Shown here: positions 24,601-36,100 of the stretch, piece after piece
Layout of the letters: each line of letters begins with the position of its first letter
How positions within the stretch are numbered: the stretch's first letter is position 1
NCBI RefSeq assembly: GCF_021130785.1
Contig: NC_060208.1
Span: 54,292,501-54,356,500 of the forward strand
DNA length: 64,000 nucleotides
Reading direction: 5' to 3'
Source of the DNA: Homalodisca vitripennis
Lineage: Eukaryota > Arthropoda > Insecta > Hemiptera > Cicadellidae
Notes under the pieces: generated by a model
What the model was told of the DNA's origin: nothing
What the model saw: the letters and a program-made list of their open reading frames with translations, nothing else
Databases searched by the model: none
Program-made: the position numbers and the translations under genes

Positions 24601-25784
24601 TCAAGGGTTATTGTGTGCACCATAATTAACTGGAATAAAGAACACAGATTAGGATTAGGTAGATTATAAATACAACCTAGGTAGGTAGGTTATTGCGTAG
24701 AACATGAAAATGCAAATACGTACTTATTCTTTACAAATAGCCTATCTATATTTAGGTAAGTTATTGGTTATCTCAATAGGAGTTAATAATTAATTTGTAC
24801 TGAATTTTGGACTGTTTGTGTAATTTCATGAAAATTATTGACAATCCTATATTAACACGACTTACATTTCTGAGTTACTTGGATCTAGTATGTTTACACA
24901 TTCAGTGGGATATTCTTCTACTTGTTCATCTTGGAATGTCATCTCCTTGTTCATTGGGATCACCCTTTGTAGGAACATAGTTGTTGTTTACACATTGATC
25001 AAGATTGCTCTCTGAACCAGCATTGCTAAAATCAAAGAAAAAATTCAGAACATACATGAATAAAACTAATGGAATTTATAACCAAATGAAAACACTATAG
25101 ACTTTAATAGAAATTTTGATTGATAAAATCATAGCTATTTGAATAAAATACACAAATTTAGCATTCAATTTGGATTCTGGTATATAGCCATTTACCAGTT
25201 TTAATGTTGTTTTATCTATGTTAATGGTTTTAGAGCAAAACATCAGTATGGGTTATTTTAGGTTAGATTTCTTACCTGTCAGAAGTGAAACTCTGATTTC
25301 TTGGAGCACACTGATCTTCACTATCATCTAGTGCCTCTAATATTTCACTATCGTTTATGGAACTCATATTAGTTATAAAACATCCCAATAAATAAATATT
25401 ACAGTTTCTAGGAAAACCGCAAGCAAAATAACCTTAATACAATTGAATCAGGCTTTTACATCAGCTGATAGAACCTTACTGCATTGAAAAAGATAATTCA
25501 TTTAAATAACATGGTTCCATCTGCAAATGGAACCTTATTGAACTAAAACTATTTGTTTTTGGGACCAATATGGTTGTAAGTTGCAGTTAGAACCTTCTTC
25601 AATTGTAAAAGAGTGACTTTAGCAGATAGAACTATCTTATTTTGCTTATTATTAAATTATCAGCTGACATAAACCAAAAACAGATGTTTTAGAATACATT
25701 CAGTTTGTCAGTTAGAACCTTATTACACCAAAACCTCATTTTATGAAAAAATGTCAGTTAGAACCCTTTTATTCTAAACCCACG
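21661..25784 (-). mobile_element. Sola-like DNA transposon, complete, 4-bp target duplication
   Basis: The element begins CGTGGGTTTAGAATAAAAGG at 21661, and the reverse complement of its other end at 25784 begins identically. The inverted repeat runs about 30 bases with two mismatches. CATT (AATG on the minus strand) flanks both ends, at 21657-21660 and 25785-25788, as a 4-bp target duplication. It carries a decayed multi-exon transposase on the minus strand. Four-base duplications are typical of the Sola superfamily, and the transposase motifs fit what I recall of that group; the superfamily call is moderate. Both subterminal regions are rich in GTTAGAACC repeats. Insertion was into the coding sequence of the outer element. 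Confidence 0.75.
22780..25367 (-). pseudogene. Sola-like transposase, multi-exon, decayed
   Basis: A first exon at 25367-25276 starts MSSINDSEILEALDDSED and ends at a GTAAGA donor. An acceptor near 25026 opens an acidic second exon that has a one-base frame break. The third exon (from about 24629) holds an Asp/Glu/His-rich repeat at 24623-24408 (units like AEDNHDQL). It then has a basic region (DNWKINQRKRKHQAGEEYIN) and a core with RGHNKSTVIP, FPVVESHYCR and FHFPKSDRCDTCEEH. Next comes YCALWDRGTGGRTGNDIA and finally STPGHGAVQEVDNIHSHIE. The WD..TGGRTGNDIA and GH..QE.DNIHS.IE blocks are probable catalytic-core segments. Several stops and shifts, at about 24140, 23950 and 22920, make it non-functional. 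Confidence 0.65.
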
Positions 25785-26680
25785 CATTGTTTTCAATGTA
25801 ATGGAAAACATTGCCCATAGCAATTCTGGTATTCTCATCCAATGAATGGCCTACATCACCCTTTCCACTAGGTAACAAAAAATTGGAGAAACACTTATCA
25901 TGGTACTTAGCTTCGACATAGACAAGGTCATACTCAAAATTTACACGCTCCTTTACATTTCTTCCATATTTATCACCACGCGCCTCTGCAGCTTTTAAAA
26001 CTGTGTCTTTAAATGTGAGAGTACTCACTTCTCTCATAGCGCGTCTGTATTTTTCTTTTTTTCTTTCGATTTCTTCACTTGCGTCTTCTCCACAAAAACA
26101 AACATAATTTTTTGAAATCAAAAGAATTAATTCTTTCTTTGCGCGGAGATGTTGATGTACTCGGTGCAATACTCTAATTGTTCGTATAATTTTTACAACA
26201 ATTACTGTGAACATTTAAAAATGTCACAGTATTCCAATATTCAATGTTATTATCACTTCTAGCGACTCTAGCATTTTTTAATGTTTGTAGACCACGTCTA
26301 ACTTCTACTACGTCACCACTAGATAACGATTCATTACATATGAAACATTTATCACTCATGAAAACTGTTCAAAAGCACAAAACTACGAAAATAACGTCTT
26401 TAACACTCAATAAATATTTTTCAACTGAGCGAAACACAGTCCGACAGGCAGTAGTACCAGGTATAAAGTGACGGATCTCAGAACAATGTACGGGTCATTT
26501 GTATTATATATAGTAGATTTTACTAAGTTCTAAAACCTCTATAATATAAGTATATTTGTCACAAAAAGCACGAGTAGAAGTTAGAAGTTTATGAAAACTT
26601 AAATGCATTGTGATAAAAAGCAATAGAGTTGATGCCTTATATGTATACGGTATATAATACCCTATGTGAGTGCATTCTAC

Positions 26681-26965
26681 TCGCTTTCTCAGCACTCTAT
26701 TCAGAAAACGGTTAACTTTACACAAAAATGCAAGAGACATTTCTTGTATGAGGCATACTTTTTATAAGGTCCTTTATTGACCTCCGAGCCATAGGTCGCT
26801 AGATATTCGTGAAAAACTTATTTTCGTGACCTTTTGACCCTTTATAAATGTGTTAGTCGGCACGATATCAATGTCGATTTTTCACATCTTCATTAGAACG
26901 CGATAATGAAGGTGTATACCAAAATTCAGCACACTAGGAATTTTTCCGCAGATTGAGGTTTAAGA
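26681..26965 (-). repeat. Right inverted repeat of the outer transposon
   Basis: Inverted partner of 20600-20901. Both contain TTTTTCACATCTTCATT-like and CAGCACACTAGGAATTTTT-like stretches in mirrored order, at roughly 80 percent identity. The lower identity compared with the inner element's ends is consistent with the outer element being older. Confidence 0.65.
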
Positions 26966-27019
26966 AACCTAAAATGACTGGACTAACACGTTGCACATGG
27001 TATTGACATTCCGATGAAT

Positions 27020-30000
27020 TACTGAGCAAGTTTTGTGTTGTACTGCCTGTCCTGTTATACAATCGTAAAATGTCTAAACAAATAAAAACGAAACTGAACT
27101 ACGAGACATAGTTCTATTACGCGCTGAAAGCATAGTAAACTATCAGGTTAACGCAAGTTAAAATATACAATGAATATACGTATCAATGGGGGGGGGGGGG
27201 GGTTATATAACCCCCAACTCCTCTTGATACGGATATGGAAGAAGTAGGCAAATTTGCGACAGCTAATATTTTCGATTTATTCTCATGAGATTTATATCTT
27301 CTCAATATCTGGAAATCACTTTGAGATACAACAAAAACGATTGTTAATATTATTACAAGCATTATTATTACGGACATCTTTTGTTTTTTTTATCTAGTTT
27401 AATAAAGAACGGAGTTGTGAATTCTGTTGAAATTTGAACGGCCGCCGTATTGAAACGAAATGGCATGCCAAGCTGACCAAGAACTTAGCCGAGATATGTA
27501 TGATATACATTTCTGTACCAAGTACACAAAATCTGCCTGAAATGTTTAGAATCGTTCAGATTTAAATTATAGAAACGACAACAAGAAAAGCAAATTTTGT
27601 CCACGATTCGTTGTTACTAGCTAGTTCCATTAATGTCATTCATTAATGTCAGATTCAGAATTAAAACAATACTATGCACTCACACCAAAGTGCATATCCA
27701 CTAACTCTGTGCAATTTCATGGACATACATCTCATGGTGGCTTCTAATGATTGACAGCTGTTTCAACAAGCATTCTCTAGCTGTCTGTCATTATTACTGA
27801 CTCGTTACCTGAACACTGCATCCTAATATTAATAATTCATTGGCCCAGTTACTTTCCGAAAGCTTGAGGTGTCTTTTAAATTCTCCTCTCATAAAGAAAT
27901 GATACAGGAGACAATATTTTGATAATCAAAAGACACAAATCGGTTATTTGTGGTGAAAATATCCATCCATAAAAAAGCATCGAAATGAATGAAACTAATT
28001 TTGACAACCCCTGAGATTAGTGATGGCCACTGGAAGATATTGCAATTCCCTTATCCATTTCAAAATAATTTTATTTTAAGTTTTTGAGGCTTTGAATTTG
28101 GAAGATGAAATAATTATATTTATAAAAGACTAATTGAAATACCTCAAATTTCTATACAACATTCCATAATATTTGATTGAATAGCTCTAACAATTTCAGT
28201 AACACTTCGAGTATTTTAGGCCAGTGTGGAGGAATCTTATAGTATATGGACCCCTTTGATAAGTTTGAATCGAAAGTATAGGCATGTGATGCATAATATA
28301 TTAGCTTTTATGGTCAAGAGTTCAAAAGTTAAACAAATTTGCGACTGGCTCCTATTTCAGGTTTTGCGCGTTTATGAGAACTTTTGCTTTGAATGAATAA
28401 CCTAATATGCAGTATTAGAGTTTGCCTAGTTTTCAAGATATATACATACCCTGTACATACGTGTGAGAGGTCTACTTCAGTCAACAAATGTCTAGTTCCG
28501 GGACATGTAATCTACTTCTTGTATAATATTTCCTTCACCACAGTAGCGATATTGTTGCTCCGATTAATAAAATATACATATGCACAAAAGTATAATTCTT
28601 CCTTGTAATATCATCACAATTTCATCGTAATTTCATCATAAATTTATTCATGTCAAAATAGAATGATCATAATTCATTAATATGATAAGAATTTCTTAGT
28701 TTGTTGGTGAAATTGTATTTTCCAAGGTCATCGGAAAGAGAAAAACAAACATATAGGTCTATGCTATGGGTGGTGTTGATCATAATAAAGATCTTCGTCT
28801 GTTGAGAGCACAAGGCACATGTGTGTAAAATACAGTTTTTTATTCCATCGTGACAAAAATATAGTTCTTCTATGGCTTACAACCCTTTTTGATCCCCTAT
28901 AGGTGGTTGATCTTCATGACAAATGCTTACTTTGTCTGCATAGAGAAAAGTAAAATTTTACGTTTCTTGCTCATCGGGAAGTAAAAAATTTAGTTTTGTT
29001 TGATTTCCATGAGAAACATGTTGTTTTTCTACTTAGAACAAGAACATACTTGTTCTAAATTTAAACTTTCTGATTCATTTGAAAGTTGGAAAATTGGTGA
29101 TGAGTGAGGGCTTAGCCATTTATATTTAGAGGCAATACTTTAATTTTAAAAACTTCTGAAGGAAGATTTTCTGATTTTTTCCTATTTTGTCTAGTCCGTT
29201 TACTTAAAAATGGTAATAAGGGTCTAGATATAATACCTAATTTACACTATATAAGAAAACAACCTGGTTTTTGTTGAAATCGATAGTGGAATGTTTTATC
29301 AGTTGGAAGATTTATCAAAGGCTACGCTAATTTTGGGAGAGGTGGAAATGGGATGGTACCAAAAGCGTTGACAATATGAAAGAATAATCTTTTCCTAAGA
29401 TTATATTTTACCTAACGTATAACACTCCCACTCCGACCGTTAGACACATAAACAATATTTCAATAGTTTCTGACAATTGTTTTATCTGTTTCAAGCTAAG
29501 TAAAATATGATCTGAAAAAAAAAAAAAAATACTATTTTTATATTTTGAACTCTTTTAATACCCTCGCATTTCGACCTCCTCCAAAACTAGATGACTGAAA
29601 GCAAATTTTTTTCTTAGGGAAAATTTCTCTCTCAAGATTGTCTCTTTCTAAAGAAACCATCTTGTGTGCTTATTCAGTGTAAATTGGTTCTCCGCCTCTT
29701 GACTGTAAGGACTGATGAGCTTAGACAGCTTTCTAAACTGTTTGATACTTGTTTATTATCAAATTTAATTTCTTATATTACGTGTCCGTGTCTTAATTTC
29801 ATACACTTTTCTCATACACTTAGTTTATGAGGTGGTGTAACGGGTGTTTGGCAGAGTTAATCTCTTTTGTCGTGATCGGTTTAAATATTTAGTCACAGCT
29901 CTTTAAAATACCCTTCCTAAAGGCTAGAAAAATCAAAATAGTGATGCAAATACCAACGGCAATATTGTAAAAAAAGTATATGAAAAATAAAAAATAAAAG

Positions 30001-31594
30001 AATATTGGTGGCAGTATAGGTATGCATGTATGTTTAGTCTAATTAAGACCTGTTTCCAAAGTTTCAATAAAATATTGTATTACCTTTCAAAATTGCTGCT
30101 GGTCAAGATTTTTATACTGCAATGAACAACTGATTGTTGTAACTAAGGGATGAAGTTACCTGCTCAATGTTGACAATTTGTACACTCATTTTGAATTTTT
30201 TAGACGTAGTAAATGTTGTTTTGCCAAATTAATCTTTAATTACGTTTTATAGATTTATTTATTTTAACCAAATACCAGTTATGACAAGTATTTACTGTTA
30301 ATAACACTATTAGACATTCAATAACTAGTAATAGGTTAACTATTAAATGTAATTATTAATTGAAAATTTGTAATTGTAATGTAATTGAAAATGAACGTGT
30401 AAGTTAATTGATTTTCTTTAGTAAATCAACTCATTTAAAGGGGAAAGAACGTACAATAACATTTTGTAAACTAACTATTGTTTGCTTAATAACAATTACA
30501 TAAACAAAAATTTAAGATAAATTCGGCTATACAACATTTAATGCATCCAAGAAAGTTTTATGACAAAAATGACAACAAAGAGTATGTCATCTCAGCTGTA
30601 AGTTACAAGTGGATCATTAATCGGCAGTTAAACAGCATTCATTAATAATTCGATTAGTGCACTTTAAATGGGGGATGGCGATCAGTAAATCGTTTAATAA
30701 CCCATTATTATGTGTCGTACCGGACGGTTTAAAACATTCGGAACTGCTCACGTTATGCAGCTCTATTCTACGTGCACCCTCACACCTTTTCAGTTTTCAC
30801 AACCAAATTTTTAAAATTTTACAAACAAAACATCTGAAGTAATAATGCTCTCCATAGTATTATACAAGATTAGAGTTTGTATTCACTGTGATCAAAATTA
30901 TACCAATCTTGAACAGATTTAGTGTAAACAAATATTTTTATGTATTTTATAATAGATGTTTCCAGGTTTTGTAAATGGCTTGTAAATTCCAAAATCCTTT
31001 TATGTTTTTTTGTGCATTGTGTAATAGCTAATATATATACTACCCGTCTCGAAATTTTGAACGGCCACGCTTTGAAATCTTAAAAGGTATTGAAAAATAT
31101 GTTTTTGTTTCAAATTGTCTAAAATTTCTATAAAACGAATCTTTAAATATGTTACGTGACAGCTGAAATAAGTATTACAACCGGCTTTATTTCGTAATAT
31201 TTTGTTAAATTTGGCTGGTTAACGAACTTATTAAAAGCATTTGAAAGTATTTCCAAACTAAGTTTGGTCTAGTCTGTTTAAAATTCAGGTATTCAGGTAG
31301 TTCACAGGACCATGTTGTATCGCACATCCTCCGTCCGCCCATGGCAGACAAACGCGTTCAGAAGGGGAGAGAGTTTAAGAATTTAGAGCCTTAACCTGGG
31401 AGGAAATATAACAAAATTTTGGAGTAATTCTTTCACGACAGCGATTGTAATAGCCAATAACAAATCTACCTCATTTAAAAGCTTTAAAAACTTAAAACGA
31501 TTCAAAGGGTTGTTACCCAACTACACAGCATGCCTAAGCTTATGAACAATCTATAAACAGTTTACTATAGGTTTTAGATTATAAATATTTTATA

Positions 31595-31648
<54 letters not shown>

Positions 31649-31682
31649 TTTTATACTTATGTATGTATATATACATACATAA

Positions 31683-31741
<59 letters not shown>

Positions 31742-33080
31742 CATTTTTTGTGATTCAATGTTTATTGAAATTATATATATATATATACTTCAAGAACTTC
31801 TTTTTTTGCATTCAATACACAGGTTGCATGGCTCGCATAAAGTGTTTTAAATTCAGTTTAATTTAATTCGGCATCATTATTCTTGTCACAGTGTTTATTC
31901 CGCAGTTTTCTCCTCGTAGGGTTTTGTAATCGCATATTGATTATGTCCTATTCTAATCATATGATAAATACGATAGTGAGTTTGTTGTTGGTTCCGCTAT
32001 GACGCGTAAACTATGCAACCGATTGTATATGGCCACTCTCATCACCCCTGGTTAGGTTATAGGCCTATTCTTATTTCTAAAATTCCTTAGACTCCGCCCC
32101 ACTGGTTTCTATAGTATAGTAGGTGAAAATCCCATCTTGGCCTCTAAAGATGCATTACAACAAACAATTAATGTTATTAATTGAAATAGCCTGTTAAATA
32201 ATCATCTGTTCTGTGCAAACATTGTTTTATCACAGCATAACCATATGTTTAATTAATTTAACCCCTGTTTTTAAATTTGTTTAAATTTATAGTGTGAAAT
32301 CATAGTGTAAAATGGAACGTTTTAGTAAAAATCTATTTTTAACCACACATTTTAGTAAATATTAAGTATGCAGTGCTTGGCCAGTACTGTGATGCAGATA
32401 TAAAAGAAAAACCACTATCTAACTTTTAATATAAATTTAAATACTGCTATAAAACCCAACTTAGTTGTGTTTTGACAGAAGTTGGCTTCTCAGACCCAAC
32501 TATCAGACACATATATAGATATATATGTATGTATTTGTATATGTATACATTATTTCTTGATCGGGAAACAAGGGTAAATCAACAAAGGAACAAAAATAGT
32601 GAGACCGGAGTAAATTTAAATGACCATAAATATACACCTGATCGTGGCAACAAGGCAAATTAACCATTGGCGTCGGAAATATAATTCACTCTAACCCGAA
32701 GTGCTCATACACGTGTAAAGCCTACGAAACTGCGTGCGAAGCCGTGGGTAACTGCTAGTACTTTTAGTAAACCATCTTATATCAACATGATTTATGGATT
32801 AGAGATAATATAATATTTTTTACTTTATCCACCAAAAAAATACGTTACATTTTCTAATACAGTTTTAAAAAAGTATTTTCTTTTTAAATAATATACTTTG
32901 GTGGTTTATCTGAAACTTAATGAAAAAAAAAAAAAACAAATTCGATTCCGGCGCGAAAAGTTTAGAAGGGATCTTAACCTTGAGATTTGCGCACATGGAA
33001 AGAACATCAATCGCAATTATCGCAATCAGACGCCTAGACGTGTCAGGTGATTGGGAAGCAAGACGCTATTAATGTTATTT
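27020..33080. other. AT-rich intergenic DNA, no supported gene
   Basis: About 6 kb without recognisable exons. Simple runs include G14 near 27186 and A14 near 29517. The short phrase TTGAACGGCC followed by TTGAAA occurs near 27430 and again near 31065, hinting at a dispersed repeat. Open frames here (for example 28393-28608 and 30657-30842) have no domain, signal peptide or splice partner. Confidence 0.4.
31597..31740. repeat. Double (TA)n tract around a 36-bp perfect palindrome
   Basis: Two (TA)n runs, 31597-31643 and about 31684-31734, flank the perfect palindrome at 31652-31687. The palindrome's half-site is TATACTTATGTATGTATA. The phrase ATAAATATTTTATACTTAT occurs both before the first run and before the palindrome, so a local duplication made the structure. 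Confidence 0.85.
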
Positions 33081-33122
33081 GACACAATTATCCAACCTCA
33101 ATCAACTAGCAGTTGGTTGTCT

Positions 33123-33165
33123 GTATATAAACCCTGAGGTGGAAAGACAGGTCACTCATTCCAGG
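33123..33165 (+). promoter_or_regulatory. TATA box and initiator of the LW-module gene
   Basis: TATATAA at 33124-33130 is followed 30 bases later by TCACTC, with A at 33154. This matches the arthropod initiator (TCA) at the expected distance. If transcription starts at 33154 the 5' UTR is only 12 bases before the ATG at 33166. A strong TATA plus initiator core with a very short leader is common in genes with tissue-specific, high-level expression. That last point is inference. Confidence 0.6.
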
Positions 33166-36100
33166 ATGAGGACTCCCACATTGCTTCTAGCTGCGGCTGT
33201 TGCTGTGCTCGCGGTGAGTTCATTTTGTAATAATACCTTACTAAAAATTTTAATTTTTAAATTTGTTAAAGTATGAAAATTCATTATGAGGTATTCAAAC
33301 CTCAACTATCACTTAAGTTTTATTTTAGCCAAACTATTGATACAAATGGTAACATGAGTTACTAAAGCCAATTCCATATGTAATTATATATTTACGACTT
33401 GTAAAAGACGTATTTATTAAATTTTAACTTATAAAATGAGCGTTTGTTTATATACGAAATGAAATACGAGATTTATGTTTGAATCAAAGATGTACCGATT
33501 CTTTTAAAATTCTTGTTGGATATTTTTCCTAAAACATTGAACGTATAGTTATTATGATCCAGTATTAATTTGTTATTTTTTAAATACTAAAGTTCTAGAA
33601 TAATAAGAAATGCAATGCAGCTATAACTTAACGTAGCCTCTAAATCAGGACTGAGATCTGAACACGTATACTGGCAACCAGAATGTAGTGCAACGGGATA
33701 CAAAAACGTAGCCAGCGAGGGGGTTCAAGGGGTCCGGTCCCTCCAAATTTTCAATTACTGTTTTAGTAAACGATTATATTATTATTGAAATAATTCAGCA
33801 TTGCTGATATATACTGCTGAAAGATCGTTCTCAACAAAGAAACGATTCAAGAACTTTTTAAGGAACAAAATGGGGTCTTACTCTCTGTCCACTACGGGAA
33901 AATATCAGTTGTCTGGACCCCCCTAAAATTATTTCCTGGTTACGTTCTTGACAGGATAATTTATAGTATTGTTAACGTAGCTGAGAGCGGCACTGAATCT
34001 TTATACATTAAATTGCAATACTGGATACAGCAGAGCATGCAATCAGATAAGTTTTAATATATTGGTTCAAACTCAGCATATATAATTTGAAACCGTGTAA
34101 TACATTATTAAACTGTCCCAGGTTCTCCCGTCGAGCACATCACACCCTGTTGGCTGTGGATGCCCGAAGGTAAGTCATACTCAATTATTATAAAGTGTCA
34201 AATTATTAATTCATAATTTATAATGACAGTACATATTAAAATTGCAATTAATTTGTCATGATTTCCATCAAAACAATAATAACTTGTAACCACCTTGTAA
34301 TAATTTACTAATATCAGCTCAAATACTAGTAACTATTAATGTAGTTACGTACTCGTTCAGTAGTGGCACCGAAGTTTTCTGTGACCATTTAAGTTCCACG
34401 AATGCTTAATTTAGGTTAAAGTAGTGCAGATCCTACGAGAAAACATTTCGATCAACACATAATACAAAGAAATTAAAACTTTTAAAGTCTATATAAGCTA
34501 TTGTTTAATTAAAGACAACCCTATTAGTTTGCTAGAGTCCTATGTTGTAGGAAAAACAATAAGATTGTTCCGTTCAACGACTATAAATGCTATACAATAG
34601 TTTTGCTTGGTATAGTTTCTTATATTACTTTTTTACTCATTATTCTATTAGTTACTGTTCGTATAACTTTCGCTGCAATCATACGTGCTGTAACCCTAAC
34701 GGCATAAAAGATAGTTGTCCTAAAAACTAGATGAAGTATTTTAATCTCATACTGTAAATCCTCATTGGATACTATCCTTTGATACCTTGTCAAACGGAAT
34801 TAGAGAGATGAAAACTTCTAAGACCCAGTTTATGAACATTGATAGGATGTGTTGTTTCCGAACAGTTCCAACCACCGAAAGGTGCTTACGTGAAGGCTTC
34901 CAAGTCCTCCTCGTCCTCGTCGTCTGTGGCCAAGTCTGCTAGCGGAGATGAACAAGAGATCAAGGCCAACTCCCTCACTGGAGAGTACAGTAAGCGTGCC
35001 AGTAGCTCCGCCAGCAACTCCTTGGCCAGAAGCGCAGAGAGTAACGCTGAGTCTTATGAGGCCTACACTCCGGGCTACGTGTGCGGCGTAGGTCTGGTAA
35101 GTCTTTCTGTGTGTTCTCGGTTCTTGGTCTTTTTGATTTAGATCATTACTCAGTAATTTGTGAGGTGGTATCAAAGTATAATCGTATATTGTTGAAATAC
35201 TAACGTAATATTAAACTTCTTACAGTATTTTATAAGTTGATTACTAACGCTACGAATTCTTGTACGAAATCTATTTTTCCAGCTTGCCAGAAACAGCGGC
35301 GAAAGCGATTATGACTATTACCTGAGAGTCTTCCGAGTAGACGTTGCTAATGCAGAGAGCCTCAGTGCCTTCTACGCCGCCGTCTTCAAGCAGTACAAGG
35401 GGGAGAGCAATGTCGATTACATCAACAGAGTAAACTTCATCTTTACCAAGGTCTACCCCAAGTTGGACTGCCGGTTCAACCAGGCTTACCTCAAGTTCTT
35501 GCAGAAGTACTACCTGATCGCTTACGCCAAGTTGGACGGAGAGACCGACGACGCCTGGTTTACTCGAGTTCTGACCAGGTCTACTTTGAACGAGGCGGAG
35601 TATCTAGTTAAGGTTGCCATTCTGAAGAAATACATCACCTTCGTTGACTGGAGCAAAGTGGATATCGATTGCAAGTACAAGACCGGCTTCATCCTAATTT
35701 CCTCCAAGGGTTCTTCAGCGAGATCTTTGGAAGAGAGTTCTTCCTCCGTAAGTTGTACTTGTTATGTGAATATATGTTAACTACATAGTTATAAAACACA
35801 AATTGTTGCTTATGAAGTAATAGTTTTGGACAAACATGTGCATAATTAATAACGAAATAATAATAAATGTTTACTGTACTTTTAGGTAGTTTTGACTGAA
35901 GAAGAAGTTAGAAAGACTTTTGCCAAGATCGAGAGTGAGGATATCACAACTTACTACAAGAGGATTGTCACCAAATTGTCTGTGACCGAATCTACCGAGG
36001 AATATGTCAGGACTCTCACCTTGGTCCGTAAATGCTACCCCACTCTTTCTCTCTGGTACGATGTCAGATATATTGACCTCGTAAGGAACTACTACAGCTC

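Larger units (their letters stand above)
21066..26359 (-). pseudogene. Outer-element gene, split by a transposon and frameshifted
   Basis: The 5' part (26359-25789) starts MSDKCFICNESL and has CxxC and HxxC pairs (CFIC, HSNC), then CFCGE and YHDKCFSNF, suggesting zinc-binding folds. A one-base frame change lies near 26180-26200. The 3' part (21656 to about 21066) reads QFTLAELKDVI, CFRDTAANIL, ERLRIVETAA and, after another frame break near 21226, AHAIMSVMRPRSF and ending DIDDE. The two parts join exactly if the 4,124-bp insertion and one AATG copy are removed. The frame then runs IENN-DDCQFTL, so the insertion hit the coding exon. Function unknown; likely an element-encoded protein. Confidence 0.6.
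20600..26965. mobile_element. Outer DNA transposon with ~300-bp inverted repeats, interrupted
   Basis: Inverted repeats at 20600-20901 and 26681-26965 flank one minus-strand gene (26359 to about 21066). That gene is split by a complete Sola-like insertion at 21661-25784. Without the insertion the element would be about 2.2 kb. I cannot assign its superfamily. The encoded protein has paired Cys/His motifs and a conserved C-terminal region that I recall from uncharacterised, repeat-associated proteins in several invertebrates; that recollection is not proof. Confidence 0.5.

Noticed and set aside
31663..31866. Tyr-Ile repeat protein
   Set aside because: It is a translation of the (TA)n microsatellite.
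32690..32760. Helitron 3' end (CTAGT after a GC-rich hairpin)
   Set aside because: The sequence near 32735-32760 ends in CTAGT but is followed by A, the hairpin is poor, and no 5' TC end or Rep/helicase gene was found.
34830..35174. Open frame on the minus strand opposite exon 3
   Set aside because: It is a shadow of the Ser-rich coding exon on the plus strand.
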